From contig JAFVTT010000060.1 of NCBI GenBank assembly GCA_017503065.1, forward strand, positions 1 to 7,653: a stretch of 7,653 nucleotides of DNA, read 5' to 3'. Within the stretch, counting starts at the first letter, position 1. Every line of letters starts with the position of its first letter. Below the pieces are notes generated by a model, which made no database searches, was not told where the DNA came from, and saw only the letters and a list, made by a program, of their open reading frames with translations. The stretch comes from Bacteroidaceae bacterium (lineage in GTDB: Bacteria; Bacteroidota; Bacteroidia; Bacteroidales; Bacteroidaceae). This document shows, in pieces, positions 1-5,841 of this stretch. Made by a program: the position numbers and the translations under genes.

Positions 1-1
1 C

Positions 2-373
2 GAACTCAACGGCGAGGATGCCAAGAACCTCACCGACAACGGCGTGCTCTGTGTGGGTGAAATCTCCAACATGGGATGCACTCCCGAGGCCATCGACCAT
101 TTCCTGGAACTCCAGACCCTTTATGCACCCGGCAAGGCTGTTAATGCCGGCGGTGTGGCCACCAGTTGCCTGGAAATGAGCCAGAATGCAGCCCACATCG
201 TATGGAGTGCAGAAGACGTGGACAAGCGCCTGCACGAAATCATGCACAGCATCCACACCCAGTGTGTCCGCTATGGCGAGCGCGAGAACGGCACCGTCAA
301 CTATGTCCGTGGCGCCAACGTGGCCGGCTTCATGAAGGTGGCCCGTGCCATGATGGCCCAGGGAGTGGTATAG
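2..373 (+). CDS. gdhA: NADP-type glutamate dehydrogenase, C-terminal 123 residues (5' end outside window)
   Basis: Glutamate dehydrogenase reversibly aminates 2-oxoglutarate to glutamate using ammonium and a nicotinamide cofactor in the cytoplasm, and is a main ammonium-assimilation route in gut Bacteroidales. Only the C-terminal part is present, open from the window edge to a TAG at 371-373. The visible stretch carries family-typical blocks: APGKAVNAGGVATS, then LEMSQNAAH, then NYVRGANVAGFMKVA and the terminal MMAQGVV. These closely match the end of hexameric bacterial GDHs of about 445 residues. Cofactor preference cannot be read from this part; NADP is inferred from similarity to E. coli-type GdhA. 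No further gene follows on this strand before the hairpin at 479-512, so the gene probably ends its transcription unit here. Confidence 0.95.
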   Translation, partial: ELNGEDAKNLTDNGVLCVGEISNMGCTPEAIDHFLELQTLYAPGKAVNAGGVATSCLEMSQNAAHIVWSAEDVDKRLHEIMHSIHTQCVRYGERENGTVNYVRGANVAGFMKVARAMMAQGVV

Positions 374-395
374 TGCAAAACGGGATTGCATTAAC

Positions 396-428
396 CCCAA
401 ATCGGTAATTAGACTGTTACGCGCTAAC
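396..428 (+). repeat. 33-bp dispersed repeat, copy 1
   Basis: This stretch matches the reverse complement of 3413-3445 at 27 of 33 positions. It includes a 13-base identical core, TGTTACGCGCTAA, at 415-427, and an identical AAATCGGT at 399-406. It lies 22 nt after the gdhA stop codon. Read in one frame it encodes PKSVIRLLRAN, against PKSVNRLLRAN in copy 2, although the frame here has no obvious gene around it. What the repeat is remains unknown. It may be a short intergenic family dispersed in the genome, but only two copies are visible. Confidence 0.75.
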
Positions 429-470
429 AAAGGAAACTATTACCATCATAGTTCCAATGACCGATTTTGG
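396..470. repeat. Nested inverted-repeat element downstream of gdhA
   Basis: The outer arms CCCAAATCGGT (396-406) and ACCGATTTTGG (460-470) are inverted repeats matching at 10 of 11 positions. Inside them, GGAAACTAT (432-440) faces ATAGTTCC (448-455), complementary apart from one bulged base. The approximately 75-nt unit could fold into a long interrupted stem in RNA or single-stranded DNA. It is separate from the perfect terminator hairpin that follows at 479. It could be a small non-autonomous palindromic element or an mRNA 3'-end structure. No target-site duplication or transposase was seen. Confidence 0.5.
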
Positions 471-478
471 TTAAACAA

Positions 479-512
479 AGCAATGGGGGGTGTTCAAACA
501 CCCCCCATTGCT
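479..512. terminator. Perfect 16-bp hairpin between convergent gdhA and ribH (bidirectional terminator)
   Basis: The arms AGCAATGGGGGGTGTT (479-494) and its exact complement (497-512) surround a two-base CA, so the loop opens by a pair or two in practice. The stem contains a run of six G:C pairs. It sits between the 3' ends of gdhA (+, stop at 373) and ribH (-, stop at 539), so it can end both transcripts. Neither side has a classic run of U: AT-rich sequence follows on the + strand and a short CTTTGTTT follows on the - strand. The terminator role is inferred from position and stem strength. Confidence 0.8.
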
Positions 513-538
513 ATACATTATTTATATACGCAAGTGAT

Positions 539-1027
539 TTAAAAGTTCTGACGGAAATGAATCATCTTCAATGCTGTTATTGCACATTCATCACCCTTGT
601 TACCCAAGGCTCCACCACATCTGTCGAGAGCCTGCTGCATGGTGTTGCAGGTGAGAAGACCATAGATGACGGGGACCTCGGCCTGGCGGTTCAGTTCTGC
701 AAGTCCCTGGGTTGTACCCTGGCAGATGTAGTCGAAATGGGGGGTATCGCCACGGATAACGCAACCTATTGCGATGACTGCATCTACGGTTGTGTCCTCA
801 ATCATGACCGCAGAACCGTAAACCAGTTCAAAACTGCCGGGGACGGTCTTCACGATGATATCGTCCTTGTCCACGCCATGTTTCAGCAAAGTGTTGTATG
901 CACCCTCAAGAAGGGCACCAGTCACCTCTTCATTCCATTCGCTGACTACGATACCTATCTGCCAGCCATTACCGTCGGGCACGGTGGCAGGGTCGTAACT
1001 GCTCAGATTATGCAATGCACTTGCCAT
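539..1027 (-). CDS. ribH: 6,7-dimethyl-8-ribityllumazine synthase (riboflavin synthase beta chain)
   Basis: RibH condenses 5-amino-6-ribitylamino-uracil with 3,4-dihydroxy-2-butanone 4-phosphate to give 6,7-dimethyl-8-ribityllumazine, the penultimate step of riboflavin synthesis, in the cytoplasm. The 162-residue length is typical. Motifs in order are the substrate-side VPGSFEL at 62-68, [15 protein letters not shown] at 87-101 with the conserved catalytic-type His97, and [12 protein letters not shown] near 142-153. The start is ATG at 1025-1027, 21 nt after the stop of the TPR membrane protein gene, so the two are probably co-transcribed. The segment GLLTCN (123-128) has Cys where many homologues have Thr-Thr-Glu; I see no reason to think this abolishes activity. 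Its 3' end faces gdhA across the shared hairpin. Confidence 0.97.
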   Translation of the reverse strand: MASALHNLSSYDPATVPDGNGWQIGIVVSEWNEEVTGALLEGAYNTLLKHGVDKDDIIVKTVPGSFELVYGSAVMIEDTTVDAVIAIGCVIRGDTPHFDYICQGTTQGLAELNRQAEVPVIYGLLTCNTMQQALDRCGGALGNKGDECAITALKMIHFRQNF

Positions 1028-1048
1028 ATCGGATGAAATGTCGCTTAA

Positions 1049-1720
1049 TTACTTTAATCGTTCGATGTACTTGTCTATATCCTGACGCTGCATGCTTTGG
1101 GGATATTCGTTCTTGATTGTCTCGTAGCACTCCAAAGCCTCTGCCTTGTTGCCCAGTGACTCGTAGATCTGACCTGCCTGCAGGTAGAAAAGAGGAGAGA
1201 GAGTGGTGCTGTTGGCACGCTTGGCGGCCTTCAGCAGAGTGGCTACGGCCTTCTCGTTCTGACCTAACTGCGCATAACTGTTGCCCAATGCACCAAGAGC
1301 AGCGTTGCTGACCATCATGTCATCGCACAAATCATAGTCCTCGAGGTATTTTACGGCTTCCTCGGCTCTGTCGGTATGCGCATAGCAAAGACCGGCATAG
1401 AGACGTGCAATGTTGCCACTGGGAGTGCCACCGTACTGCTCGATGATCTGCAGGAAACCAATGTTGGTACCATCACCGTTGAGCGCCTGCTCATACATAC
1501 CCTGCTGGAAGTGCTGCTGGGCAACGGCAATGTTGTCTGCTGCATTTGCTTTGTTGGGTTGGATGTAGAACTGGTTTACCAACAAACAAATGATGATAAC
1601 AGCAAGTACGCCACCGATGGCGCTTGCAATTGTCTTGAAATGCTTCTCGATGAAACTGGTGCCCGCCTTGATTGTCTCGTCAATCTCGTTCACGGGAGCT
1701 GCGTTGTTCTTTTTGCTCAT
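1049..1720 (-). CDS. Tetratricopeptide-repeat protein with one N-terminal membrane anchor
   Basis: A 223-residue protein with a short charged cytoplasmic N-terminus, a single hydrophobic segment at about 31-50 (IASAIGGVLAVIIICLLVNQ) and then a region of helical repeats. TPR-like units are visible near 62-80 (NIAVAQQHFQQGMYEQAL), 104-130 (ARLYAGLCYAHTDRAEEAVKYL), 140-166 (ALGALGNSYAQLGQNEKAVATLLKA) and 177-204 (LFYLQAGQIYESLGNKAEALECY). Topology and repeats resemble the YfgM-type translocon-associated/TPR_21 proteins. A role in envelope protein handling is therefore possible but unproven. It is the first gene of a two-gene - strand unit with ribH and diverges from recF. The start is ATG at 1718-1720, about 50 nt downstream of a Bacteroidota-type promoter, with an AT-rich leader and no Shine-Dalgarno sequence. 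Confidence 0.88.
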   Translation of the reverse strand: MSKKNNAAPVNEIDETIKAGTSFIEKHFKTIASAIGGVLAVIIICLLVNQFYIQPNKANAADNIAVAQQHFQQGMYEQALNGDGTNIGFLQIIEQYGGTPSGNIARLYAGLCYAHTDRAEEAVKYLEDYDLCDDMMVSNAALGALGNSYAQLGQNEKAVATLLKAAKRANSTTLSPLFYLQAGQIYESLGNKAEALECYETIKNEYPQSMQRQDIDKYIERLK

Positions 1721-1772
1721 AATGTTTATATATTCTTGTTTTTACTGATTCGTATTTCGGCAATTCAAGGTG

Positions 1773-1804
1773 CAAAGATAATGTTTTTCCCCAACATGAC
1801 GAAA
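1773..1804 (-). promoter_or_regulatory. Bacteroidota-type promoter for the TPR gene-ribH unit
   Basis: Read on the - strand, TATCTTTG (plus-strand positions 1780 to 1773) fits the TAnnTTTG -7 element exactly. Exactly 20 nt upstream is TTTC (1804 to 1801), three of four bases of the -33 TTTG box. The expected start point is near 1766-1769, giving a leader of about 46-49 nt before the ATG at 1720. It lies back to back with the recF promoter, with 15 bp between them. Confidence 0.65.
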
Positions 1805-1819
1805 TTTGCATGACGATAT

Positions 1820-1851
1820 TTTGGCAATACAGTCGTTTTTGCATAATTTTG
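1820..1851 (+). promoter_or_regulatory. Bacteroidota-type promoter for recF-dciA
   Basis: TTTG at 1820-1823 (-33 box) and TAATTTTG at 1844-1851 (-7 box, fits TAnnTTTG) are separated by exactly 20 nt, the consensus arrangement for the primary sigma factor of Bacteroidota. The -7 box ends only 8 nt before the recF ATG at 1860, so a transcript from here would have a leader of just a few nucleotides. This promoter also argues against a longer recF reading from the in-frame TTG at 1806. Confidence 0.7.
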
Positions 1852-1859
1852 CAAGTGAT

Positions 1860-2969
1860 ATGACACTGAAACATCTGTCCATACTGAACTACAAGAACAT
1901 TGCCGAGGCAGAACTGGATTTCTCGCCAGGGTTGAATTGTATCATTGGCAGCAATGGCGAAGGCAAGACGAATATGCTGGACGGCATACGCTTCCTGTCG
2001 CTGTGCAAAAGCCTCGGAGTCACCCAGGACTCGTTGTGCATACGTCACGACGAGGATTTCTTCATGCTTAAGGGCATGTATGAACGCGAAGACGAGACGC
2101 TGGAGGAGATACACTGCTCGCTGAAGCGCGGACAAAAGAAGATTATGCGCCGACAAGGCAAGCCCTACAAGCGTCTGGCAGAGCATATAGGCCTGATACC
2201 CATTGTGCTGGTTTCTCCCTCGGACGGCATGCTGATAGCCGGAGGAAGCGAAGAGCGGAGACGCTTCATGGACGTGGTAATCTCGCAGATGGACCTGCAA
2301 TATCTGGATGCACTGACCCGATACAACAAGGCCCTGCAACAGCGCAATGCCCTGCTAAAAGCAGAGCCTCCATGCGATACGGAAATGCTCTCGCTATGGG
2401 AAGAGCAGATGGCCAAAGAGGGCGAGTTCGTATACAACCGAAGGCAGGAATACATTGAGCGATTCACACCGATTTTCCAACGCTACTACGACCTCATAGC
2501 GCAGGAACATGAAAAAGTAACACTCTCGTACACAAGCCATTGCCAAAGAGGACCTCTACTAAAGGTTATACAGCAAGACCGCCATAAGGATTTGGCCATA
2601 GGATACTCCCTGCACGGCATACACCGCGACGATCTGGAGATGATGATAAACGGATACCCCATACGGCGCGAAGGAAGCCAGGGACAGAACAAGACCATGC
2701 TGGTGGCACTGAAACTGGCACAATACGATTTTCTGCACCATACGGGTAGCGGCACAAGGCCCATACTCCTGCTGGACGACATCTTCGACCGCCTGGACGC
2801 GCAACGCGTAGAACGCATCGTAGCACTGGTGGGCGGAGACTCCTTCGGACAGACCTTCATCACCGACACAAACCGTGACCACCTGGACAAGATACTGAGC
2901 ATGACCTCGCAGGACTACAAACTGTTCCATTGCGAAAACGGATGCTTTCACGAAATAAACCGCAGATAA
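1860..2969 (+). CDS. recF: DNA replication and repair protein RecF
   Basis: RecF is an SMC-like ATPase that binds gapped DNA and, with RecO and RecR, loads RecA on SSB-coated single strands for gap repair. The 369-residue protein is of family length. It shows the N-terminal LKHLSILNYKNI strand block, Walker A GSNGEGKT at 30-37, the RecF-typical VLVSPSDGMLIAGG at 117-129 followed by RRRFMD, the ABC signature SQGQ at 273-276, and Walker B ILLLDDIFDRLD at 302-313 with the D-loop. The open frame extends to TTG at 1806, but homology begins at the ATG at 1860, which also follows the promoter. The next Met lies beyond the P-loop, so 1860 is the start. The stop TAA (2967-2969) shares its last A with the ATG of the next gene, suggesting translational coupling. 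Confidence 0.96.
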   Translation: MTLKHLSILNYKNIAEAELDFSPGLNCIIGSNGEGKTNMLDGIRFLSLCKSLGVTQDSLCIRHDEDFFMLKGMYEREDETLEEIHCSLKRGQKKIMRRQGKPYKRLAEHIGLIPIVLVSPSDGMLIAGGSEERRRFMDVVISQMDLQYLDALTRYNKALQQRNALLKAEPPCDTEMLSLWEEQMAKEGEFVYNRRQEYIERFTPIFQRYYDLIAQEHEKVTLSYTSHCQRGPLLKVIQQDRHKDLAIGYSLHGIHRDDLEMMINGYPIRREGSQGQNKTMLVALKLAQYDFLHHTGSGTRPILLLDDIFDRLDAQRVERIVALVGGDSFGQTFITDTNRDHLDKILSMTSQDYKLFHCENGCFHEINRR

Positions 2970-3259
2970 TGGAAAGGCACAAAAGCGTACCCATAACCAA
3001 CCTCCTGGACGCCTGGCTGCGACAGGAAGGACTGGAGACTCCCCTACTCCAGCACCGGATGATAAAAGGATGGCCGGAGGTGATGGGAAGCACCGTGGCT
3101 CAATACACAGGTGACATCAGAATCTATGGCAACGTGCTAAGAGTGCAGATAAAGAGTCCGGCACTGAGACAGAACCTGCTGATGATGCGCACCGAAATTG
3201 CGCGGAAAATGAACGATTACGTGAAAGCACAAGTCATACAGGAAGTGACCTTCTACTGA
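2969..3259 (+). CDS. dciA: DUF721 / DciA-like protein
   Basis: A 96-residue protein consisting almost wholly of the DUF721 domain: KSVPITNLLDAWLRQ at the N-terminus, then the W-P-E-V-M-G block (KGWPEVMGSTVAQYT), then RIYGNVLRVQIKSPALRQNL and a C-terminal strand ending in EVTFY. DUF721 includes DciA, the ancestral bacterial loader/partner of the replicative helicase DnaB. Bacteroidota lack the phage-derived DnaC/DnaI loaders, so a helicase-loading role is plausible here but inferred. The ATG is the second half of TAATG at the end of recF, a 1-nt overlap. The in-frame reading could start 13 codons earlier at 2930, but the ATG at 2969 fits the domain start. Co-expression with recF links replication and gap repair. 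Confidence 0.85.
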   Translation: MERHKSVPITNLLDAWLRQEGLETPLLQHRMIKGWPEVMGSTVAQYTGDIRIYGNVLRVQIKSPALRQNLLMMRTEIARKMNDYVKAQVIQEVTFY

Positions 3260-3262
3260 GCA

Positions 3263-3454
3263 TCAGCACACAATCTCCACCAAATCCCAATCGCTCATCA
3301 GCATTATGATGACAATAGCCTTTATCTTGAACAATGCTTTGCCGCTTTTGAGGGTGCACAGGATCCCATTGTAACTGAAAAGCGATGAAACTGGTGACAC
3401 AAAGACGGCATCATTAGCGCGTAACAACCTATTGACCGATTTTGGCTTGTACAC
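3263..3454 (-). CDS. Doubtful 63-codon open frame overlapping repeat copy 2
   Basis: An open frame beginning with GTG at 3454 and ending with TGA at 3263-3265 would encode a 63-residue peptide. It has a basic N-terminus (KPKSVNRLLRAN) and a hydrophobic patch near residues 43-54 (KIKAIVIIMLMS). I recognise no family. No promoter box or ribosome-binding site was seen, and the frame sits tail-to-tail with dciA, ending three bases after its stop. The N-terminal residues lie inside repeat copy 2, and the same peptide phrase is readable in copy 1. This may mean that the repeat derives from a coding sequence, or only that similar DNA translates similarly. It could be a decayed gene fragment. Low confidence. 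Confidence 0.2.
   Translation of the reverse strand: MYKPKSVNRLLRANDAVFVSPVSSLFSYNGILCTLKSGKALFKIKAIVIIMLMSDWDLVEIVC
3413..3445 (-). repeat. 33-bp dispersed repeat, copy 2 (inverted relative to copy 1)
   Basis: The reverse complement of this stretch matches 396-428 at 27 of 33 positions, with the identical 13-base core at 3414-3426 and ACCGATTT at 3435-3442. It lies in a convergent spacer about 150 nt after dciA. Unlike copy 1 it has no clear second outer arm nearby, so the longer palindromic structure is either absent or has decayed. Confidence 0.75.
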
Positions 3455-3634
3455 TCGGCAGGTAACCTAATATACGCTAAAAAGGAACTTTCACTTTAAG
3501 CTTCAGAAAAAAGTTCATTTGAAGTTTGCCCTGGCAAGGTGTGAAATAAAGTCCAACTGATTAAAGGGTAGACTAACATTCTAGCTTATATCGTTAAGGG
3601 CGTTTATAACTTACCGTTCCGGTCCCCTTCTCAT

Positions 3635-4912
3635 TTACTTCTTGTGTGTCATAATGTCGAGGACCATGCGGTCGGTTTCCTGCATGCCCTTGGCACCTAC
3701 GAGGGTGAGGTTGCGGATGCAACGGTCCACATCATCTTCGATGAGGCCTTCCACGTTGGTAACGAACTTGTTCTGTATGGCAAGCATGGCGCTCAGTACG
3801 GCAGTTGAGACTCCGCTGGACACTTTCAGGGCACAACTGGGTTTGGCACCATCGCACACCATGCCGGCAAGGTTGGCAATCATATTCTTCACACTATACG
3901 CCACCTGCTCGTAGCAACCTCCCATCAGGTAGGTGATGCCGCAGCTGCTTCCCGTACTTGCCACCACGCAACCACAAAGGGCACTGAGGCGGCCAAGGCT
4001 CTGCTTTATGTATATGGCGGTGAGATGACTGAGCACGAGGGCACGGGTGAGTTCCTCTTCTGTATTGTGGTTTTCACGGGCAAAGACGACAACGGGTAGC
4101 GTGGCGGCTATACCCTGGTTTCCGCTTCCGCTATTGCTCATTACCGGAATCATGGCACCTGCCATACGTGCATCGCAGGCGCTGCTTGTAACCGAGAGGA
4201 TATGGCTGAATATACTGTCGCCCATGATACCCTTTCCGAGGGGGCGAGACAGAGTCTTGCCAAGTTCGTGGCCGTAGTTGCCTTTCAAGGCTTCCTGGGC
4301 AGCATTCTCGTTGAGGATACGTGCCTCGTTGATGAAATCCAATTTCTCCAAAGGTGTCTGTGTGGCAAAGTCAAAAACCTGACGGAGAGTAAGGTCACAT
4401 ACGGAATCTCCCTCGGAAGCACAATGCAAGGACGAGCGGTTGTCCAGCATGACGTTGTTGTCACAACACAAATACACCAGACGTGTGTGTTCGTGCGCTA
4501 TGATGGCCTCGGAACGGCGGTTGCCCTTCTTGCATACGACATCCACATAAAGTTTGTCGCAAGCGCCCTTGTCAAGAGTAATGTTTATGCGTCCTCCGTC
4601 TATGATTATTTTGCCACGCTCCACCGCCTCAGGTGTACAATCATGGAGGACCTCCAGTTGGTAACTGCTCTTTCCGATGAGCGCACCCAGGGCTATGGCA
4701 ATGGGCAAGCCCACCATACCCGTACCGGGGATACCAACACCCATAGCGTTCTTGAGCACATTGGCGCTTAGACCGACCTGAATGTATTCCGGTTCTTCTC
4801 CCAATGCCTCAGTGGCATGAGCCACACAGAGAGCCACGCACATAGGTTCGGTACAACCTATGGCCGGTATTACTTCGTGCTTGATAAGGTCAAGGATTTC
4901 GTCTTGTGTCAT
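3635..4912 (-). CDS. cyuA: CyuA/CdsB-type L-cysteine desulfidase-like protein (UPF0597, serine dehydratase alpha-like fold)
   Basis: This family includes E. coli CyuA (YhaM) and archaeal CdsB, oxygen-sensitive [4Fe-4S] enzymes that break L-cysteine into pyruvate, ammonia and sulfide in the cytoplasm. The 425 residues match the family length. Visible landmarks are VIPAIGCTEP at 14-23 (Cys20, the conserved N-terminal cysteine), GIPGTGMVGLPIAIALG at 60-76, SNSGSGNQGIAATLPV at 259-274, SALCGCVVASTGSSCG at 310-325 and MVCDGAKPSCALKVSSG at 351-367. Eighteen cysteines are present, and those at 20, 313/315, 324, 353 and 360 are candidate cluster ligands. Substrate is inferred from the family; a serine or related amino-acid lyase is possible. 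It is the last gene of the - strand run, 21 nt after the acetyltransferase, and is probably co-transcribed. Confidence 0.88.
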   Translation of the reverse strand: MTQDEILDLIKHEVIPAIGCTEPMCVALCVAHATEALGEEPEYIQVGLSANVLKNAMGVGIPGTGMVGLPIAIALGALIGKSSYQLEVLHDCTPEAVERGKIIIDGGRINITLDKGACDKLYVDVVCKKGNRRSEAIIAHEHTRLVYLCCDNNVMLDNRSSLHCASEGDSVCDLTLRQVFDFATQTPLEKLDFINEARILNENAAQEALKGNYGHELGKTLSRPLGKGIMGDSIFSHILSVTSSACDARMAGAMIPVMSNSGSGNQGIAATLPVVVFARENHNTEEELTRALVLSHLTAIYIKQSLGRLSALCGCVVASTGSSCGITYLMGGCYEQVAYSVKNMIANLAGMVCDGAKPSCALKVSSGVSTAVLSAMLAIQNKFVTNVEGLIEDDVDRCIRNLTLVGAKGMQETDRMVLDIMTHKK

Positions 4913-4933
4913 TTCAGGTATTTGTTTGGATTG

Positions 4934-5434
4934 TCAAAAGAATATTCGTTGGTATAGGATTGCATCGGCATAATTTCCTTCATGGCAGAGCCATTGCGGC
5001 AGTATGGCCGTTTCCTTGAATGAGGAGTGCAGGAACAGATTGCGTGCCCGTACGTTGTCCGATGCCACTATGGCATAAAGTTGGTGCAGACCCTGTTGCC
5101 GGGCATACAGGGAAGCCTCCACCAGGGCCTCGCGTGCTATGCCGCGACCTTGTGCTTCGGGCAGGAGCACTATTCCCACTTGTGCACGACGGTGTGAGGT
5201 ATCCAGGTCGGTAATGTCCAGAAAACCGCATGGTGTGCCCGTAGAGGCGTCCATTATGGTCATGCGCACCTGAGAATCGCGGAACAGGTCTCCCCTGCTC
5301 TCCTCTATATACCGCCTTAGGGCATAACGGGAAAGGGGTACAGTGGTGGAACTGTACCTACATACCAAGGGGTCGTTCTCCACGATGTACATCAGATCCA
5401 GGTCCTCGGGTTCTATGGCGCGCAGATATCTCAT
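4934..5434 (-). CDS. GNAT family N-acetyltransferase
   Basis: A 166-residue GNAT protein that should transfer an acetyl group from acetyl-CoA to an amine. The fold is visible in order: strand 1 RYLRAIEPEDLDLMYIVEND, the helix pair to about residue 50, the central strand CGFLDITDLD at 69-78, RAQVGIVLLPEAQGRGIAREAL at 83-104 with the acetyl-CoA pyrophosphate loop QGRGIA, and the C-terminal ASDNVRARNLFLHSSFKETA motif. The end (WLCHEGNYADAILYQRIF) resembles RimJ/SpeG-like members. The acceptor cannot be predicted; ribosomal protein, polyamine or small molecule are all possible. An open frame extends 28 codons further upstream, but the ATG at 5432-5434 overlaps the previous gene's stop by 4 nt (ATGA) and begins the conserved strand, so I chose it. 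Confidence 0.88.
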   Translation of the reverse strand: MRYLRAIEPEDLDLMYIVENDPLVCRYSSTTVPLSRYALRRYIEESRGDLFRDSQVRMTIMDASTGTPCGFLDITDLDTSHRRAQVGIVLLPEAQGRGIAREALVEASLYARQQGLHQLYAIVASDNVRARNLFLHSSFKETAILPQWLCHEGNYADAILYQRIFF

Positions 5435-5805
5435 TCTCTGTCTTTCTGCTTGTATGTAGCACGTGAAACGGCCTTGTACCTTAGCACATACACCACCACA
5501 ATCATGCGCAGAAGCCAAAGGAGATTGTCACTGCCTGGGGTGCTCAAGTTCATGTAGTAGTCAATTACCACCCACAGGGCAGAGATGGCCAGAAGTACAA
5601 GTTGCGACATGAGCCTTTCCTTCAATATCGTGAAGGCCGATACCATCGATCCAAGGGAGAACAGTATCACCAACATGCGGAATATGTAAAGCACATTGGC
5701 ATTCAGTTGCACCTCCATTCCCTTGTCGGCATTTATCTCGAAGGGGATGCACATCAGTATTACCCATACGGGGAGGGCGAAATAAAGTATCTTCAGGTTC
5801 TTCAT
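5431..5805 (-). CDS. Small four-helix membrane protein of unknown function
   Basis: A 124-residue, strongly hydrophobic protein with four predicted membrane segments at about 5-22, 38-60, 66-84 and 94-109. The short connections are charged, and the C-terminus is basic and hydrophilic (RYKAVSRATYKQKDRE), probably cytoplasmic. No cysteine pair, ATP motif or catalytic signature is visible, and I do not recognise the family. It lies between recR (36 nt upstream) and the acetyltransferase, whose start codon overlaps its stop, so it is translated as part of the same message. This pairing with a GNAT protein could be functional or simply positional. The start is ATG at 5803-5805, preceded by an AT-rich stretch without a Shine-Dalgarno sequence. 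Confidence 0.78.
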   Translation of the reverse strand: MKNLKILYFALPVWVILMCIPFEINADKGMEVQLNANVLYIFRMLVILFSLGSMVSAFTILKERLMSQLVLLAISALWVVIDYYMNLSTPGSDNLLWLLRMIVVVYVLRYKAVSRATYKQKDRE

Positions 5806-5841
5806 AATCTATATAAATTATCGTTTGGTGGACAGGGGGGA

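Larger units (their letters stand above)
3260..3634. other. 375-nt convergent spacer between dciA and the CyuA-like gene
   Basis: The spacer separates two genes whose 3' ends face each other. Its first 200 nt contain the open frame at 3263-3454 and repeat copy 2 at 3413-3445. A short hairpin, TCATCA (3295-3300) with TGATGA (3307-3312), lies 36 nt after the dciA stop but is too weak to call a terminator. Further on there is an inverted repeat, GAACTTT (3484-3490) with AAAGTTC (3509-3515), and a small TTGCC/GGCAA hairpin (3525-3536). ACCG/CGGT (3613-3623) lies 12-22 nt past the CyuA-like stop on the - strand. None has the strength of the hairpin at 479. The second half is AT-rich and holds no gene that I can see. 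Confidence 0.6.

Noticed and set aside
467..1036. 189-codon open frame antisense to ribH
   Set aside because: It lies opposite a clear RibH coding region, begins with TTG just before the terminator hairpin and runs through it, and its translation shows no family.
1806..1859. TTG-initiated N-terminal extension of RecF
   Set aside because: RecF homology begins at 1860, and the extension contains the promoter boxes.
1680..2339. 219-codon - strand frame overlapping the divergent promoters and recF
   Set aside because: It is opposite RecF, including its Walker A region, and covers both promoters; the protein looks random.
2468..2476. ACCGATTTT inside recF as a third repeat copy
   Set aside because: Only nine bases match and the 13-base core is absent; it falls in conserved coding sequence, so it is chance.
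3295..3312. Hairpin after dciA as a terminator
   Set aside because: The stem is six mostly A:T pairs with no U-tract, too weak to call.
396..3445. Composite mobile element bounded by the inverted repeats
   Set aside because: The enclosed genes are core housekeeping genes in a usual Bacteroidota order, there is no transposase or target duplication, and the repeats are only 82% alike.
4202..4771. 189-codon open frame antisense to the CyuA-like gene
   Set aside because: It is a shadow of a conserved coding region, with no promoter or motif.
5435..5518. 28-codon N-terminal extension of the acetyltransferase
   Set aside because: It overlaps the membrane protein gene in another frame; the GNAT fold begins at the ATG at 5434.
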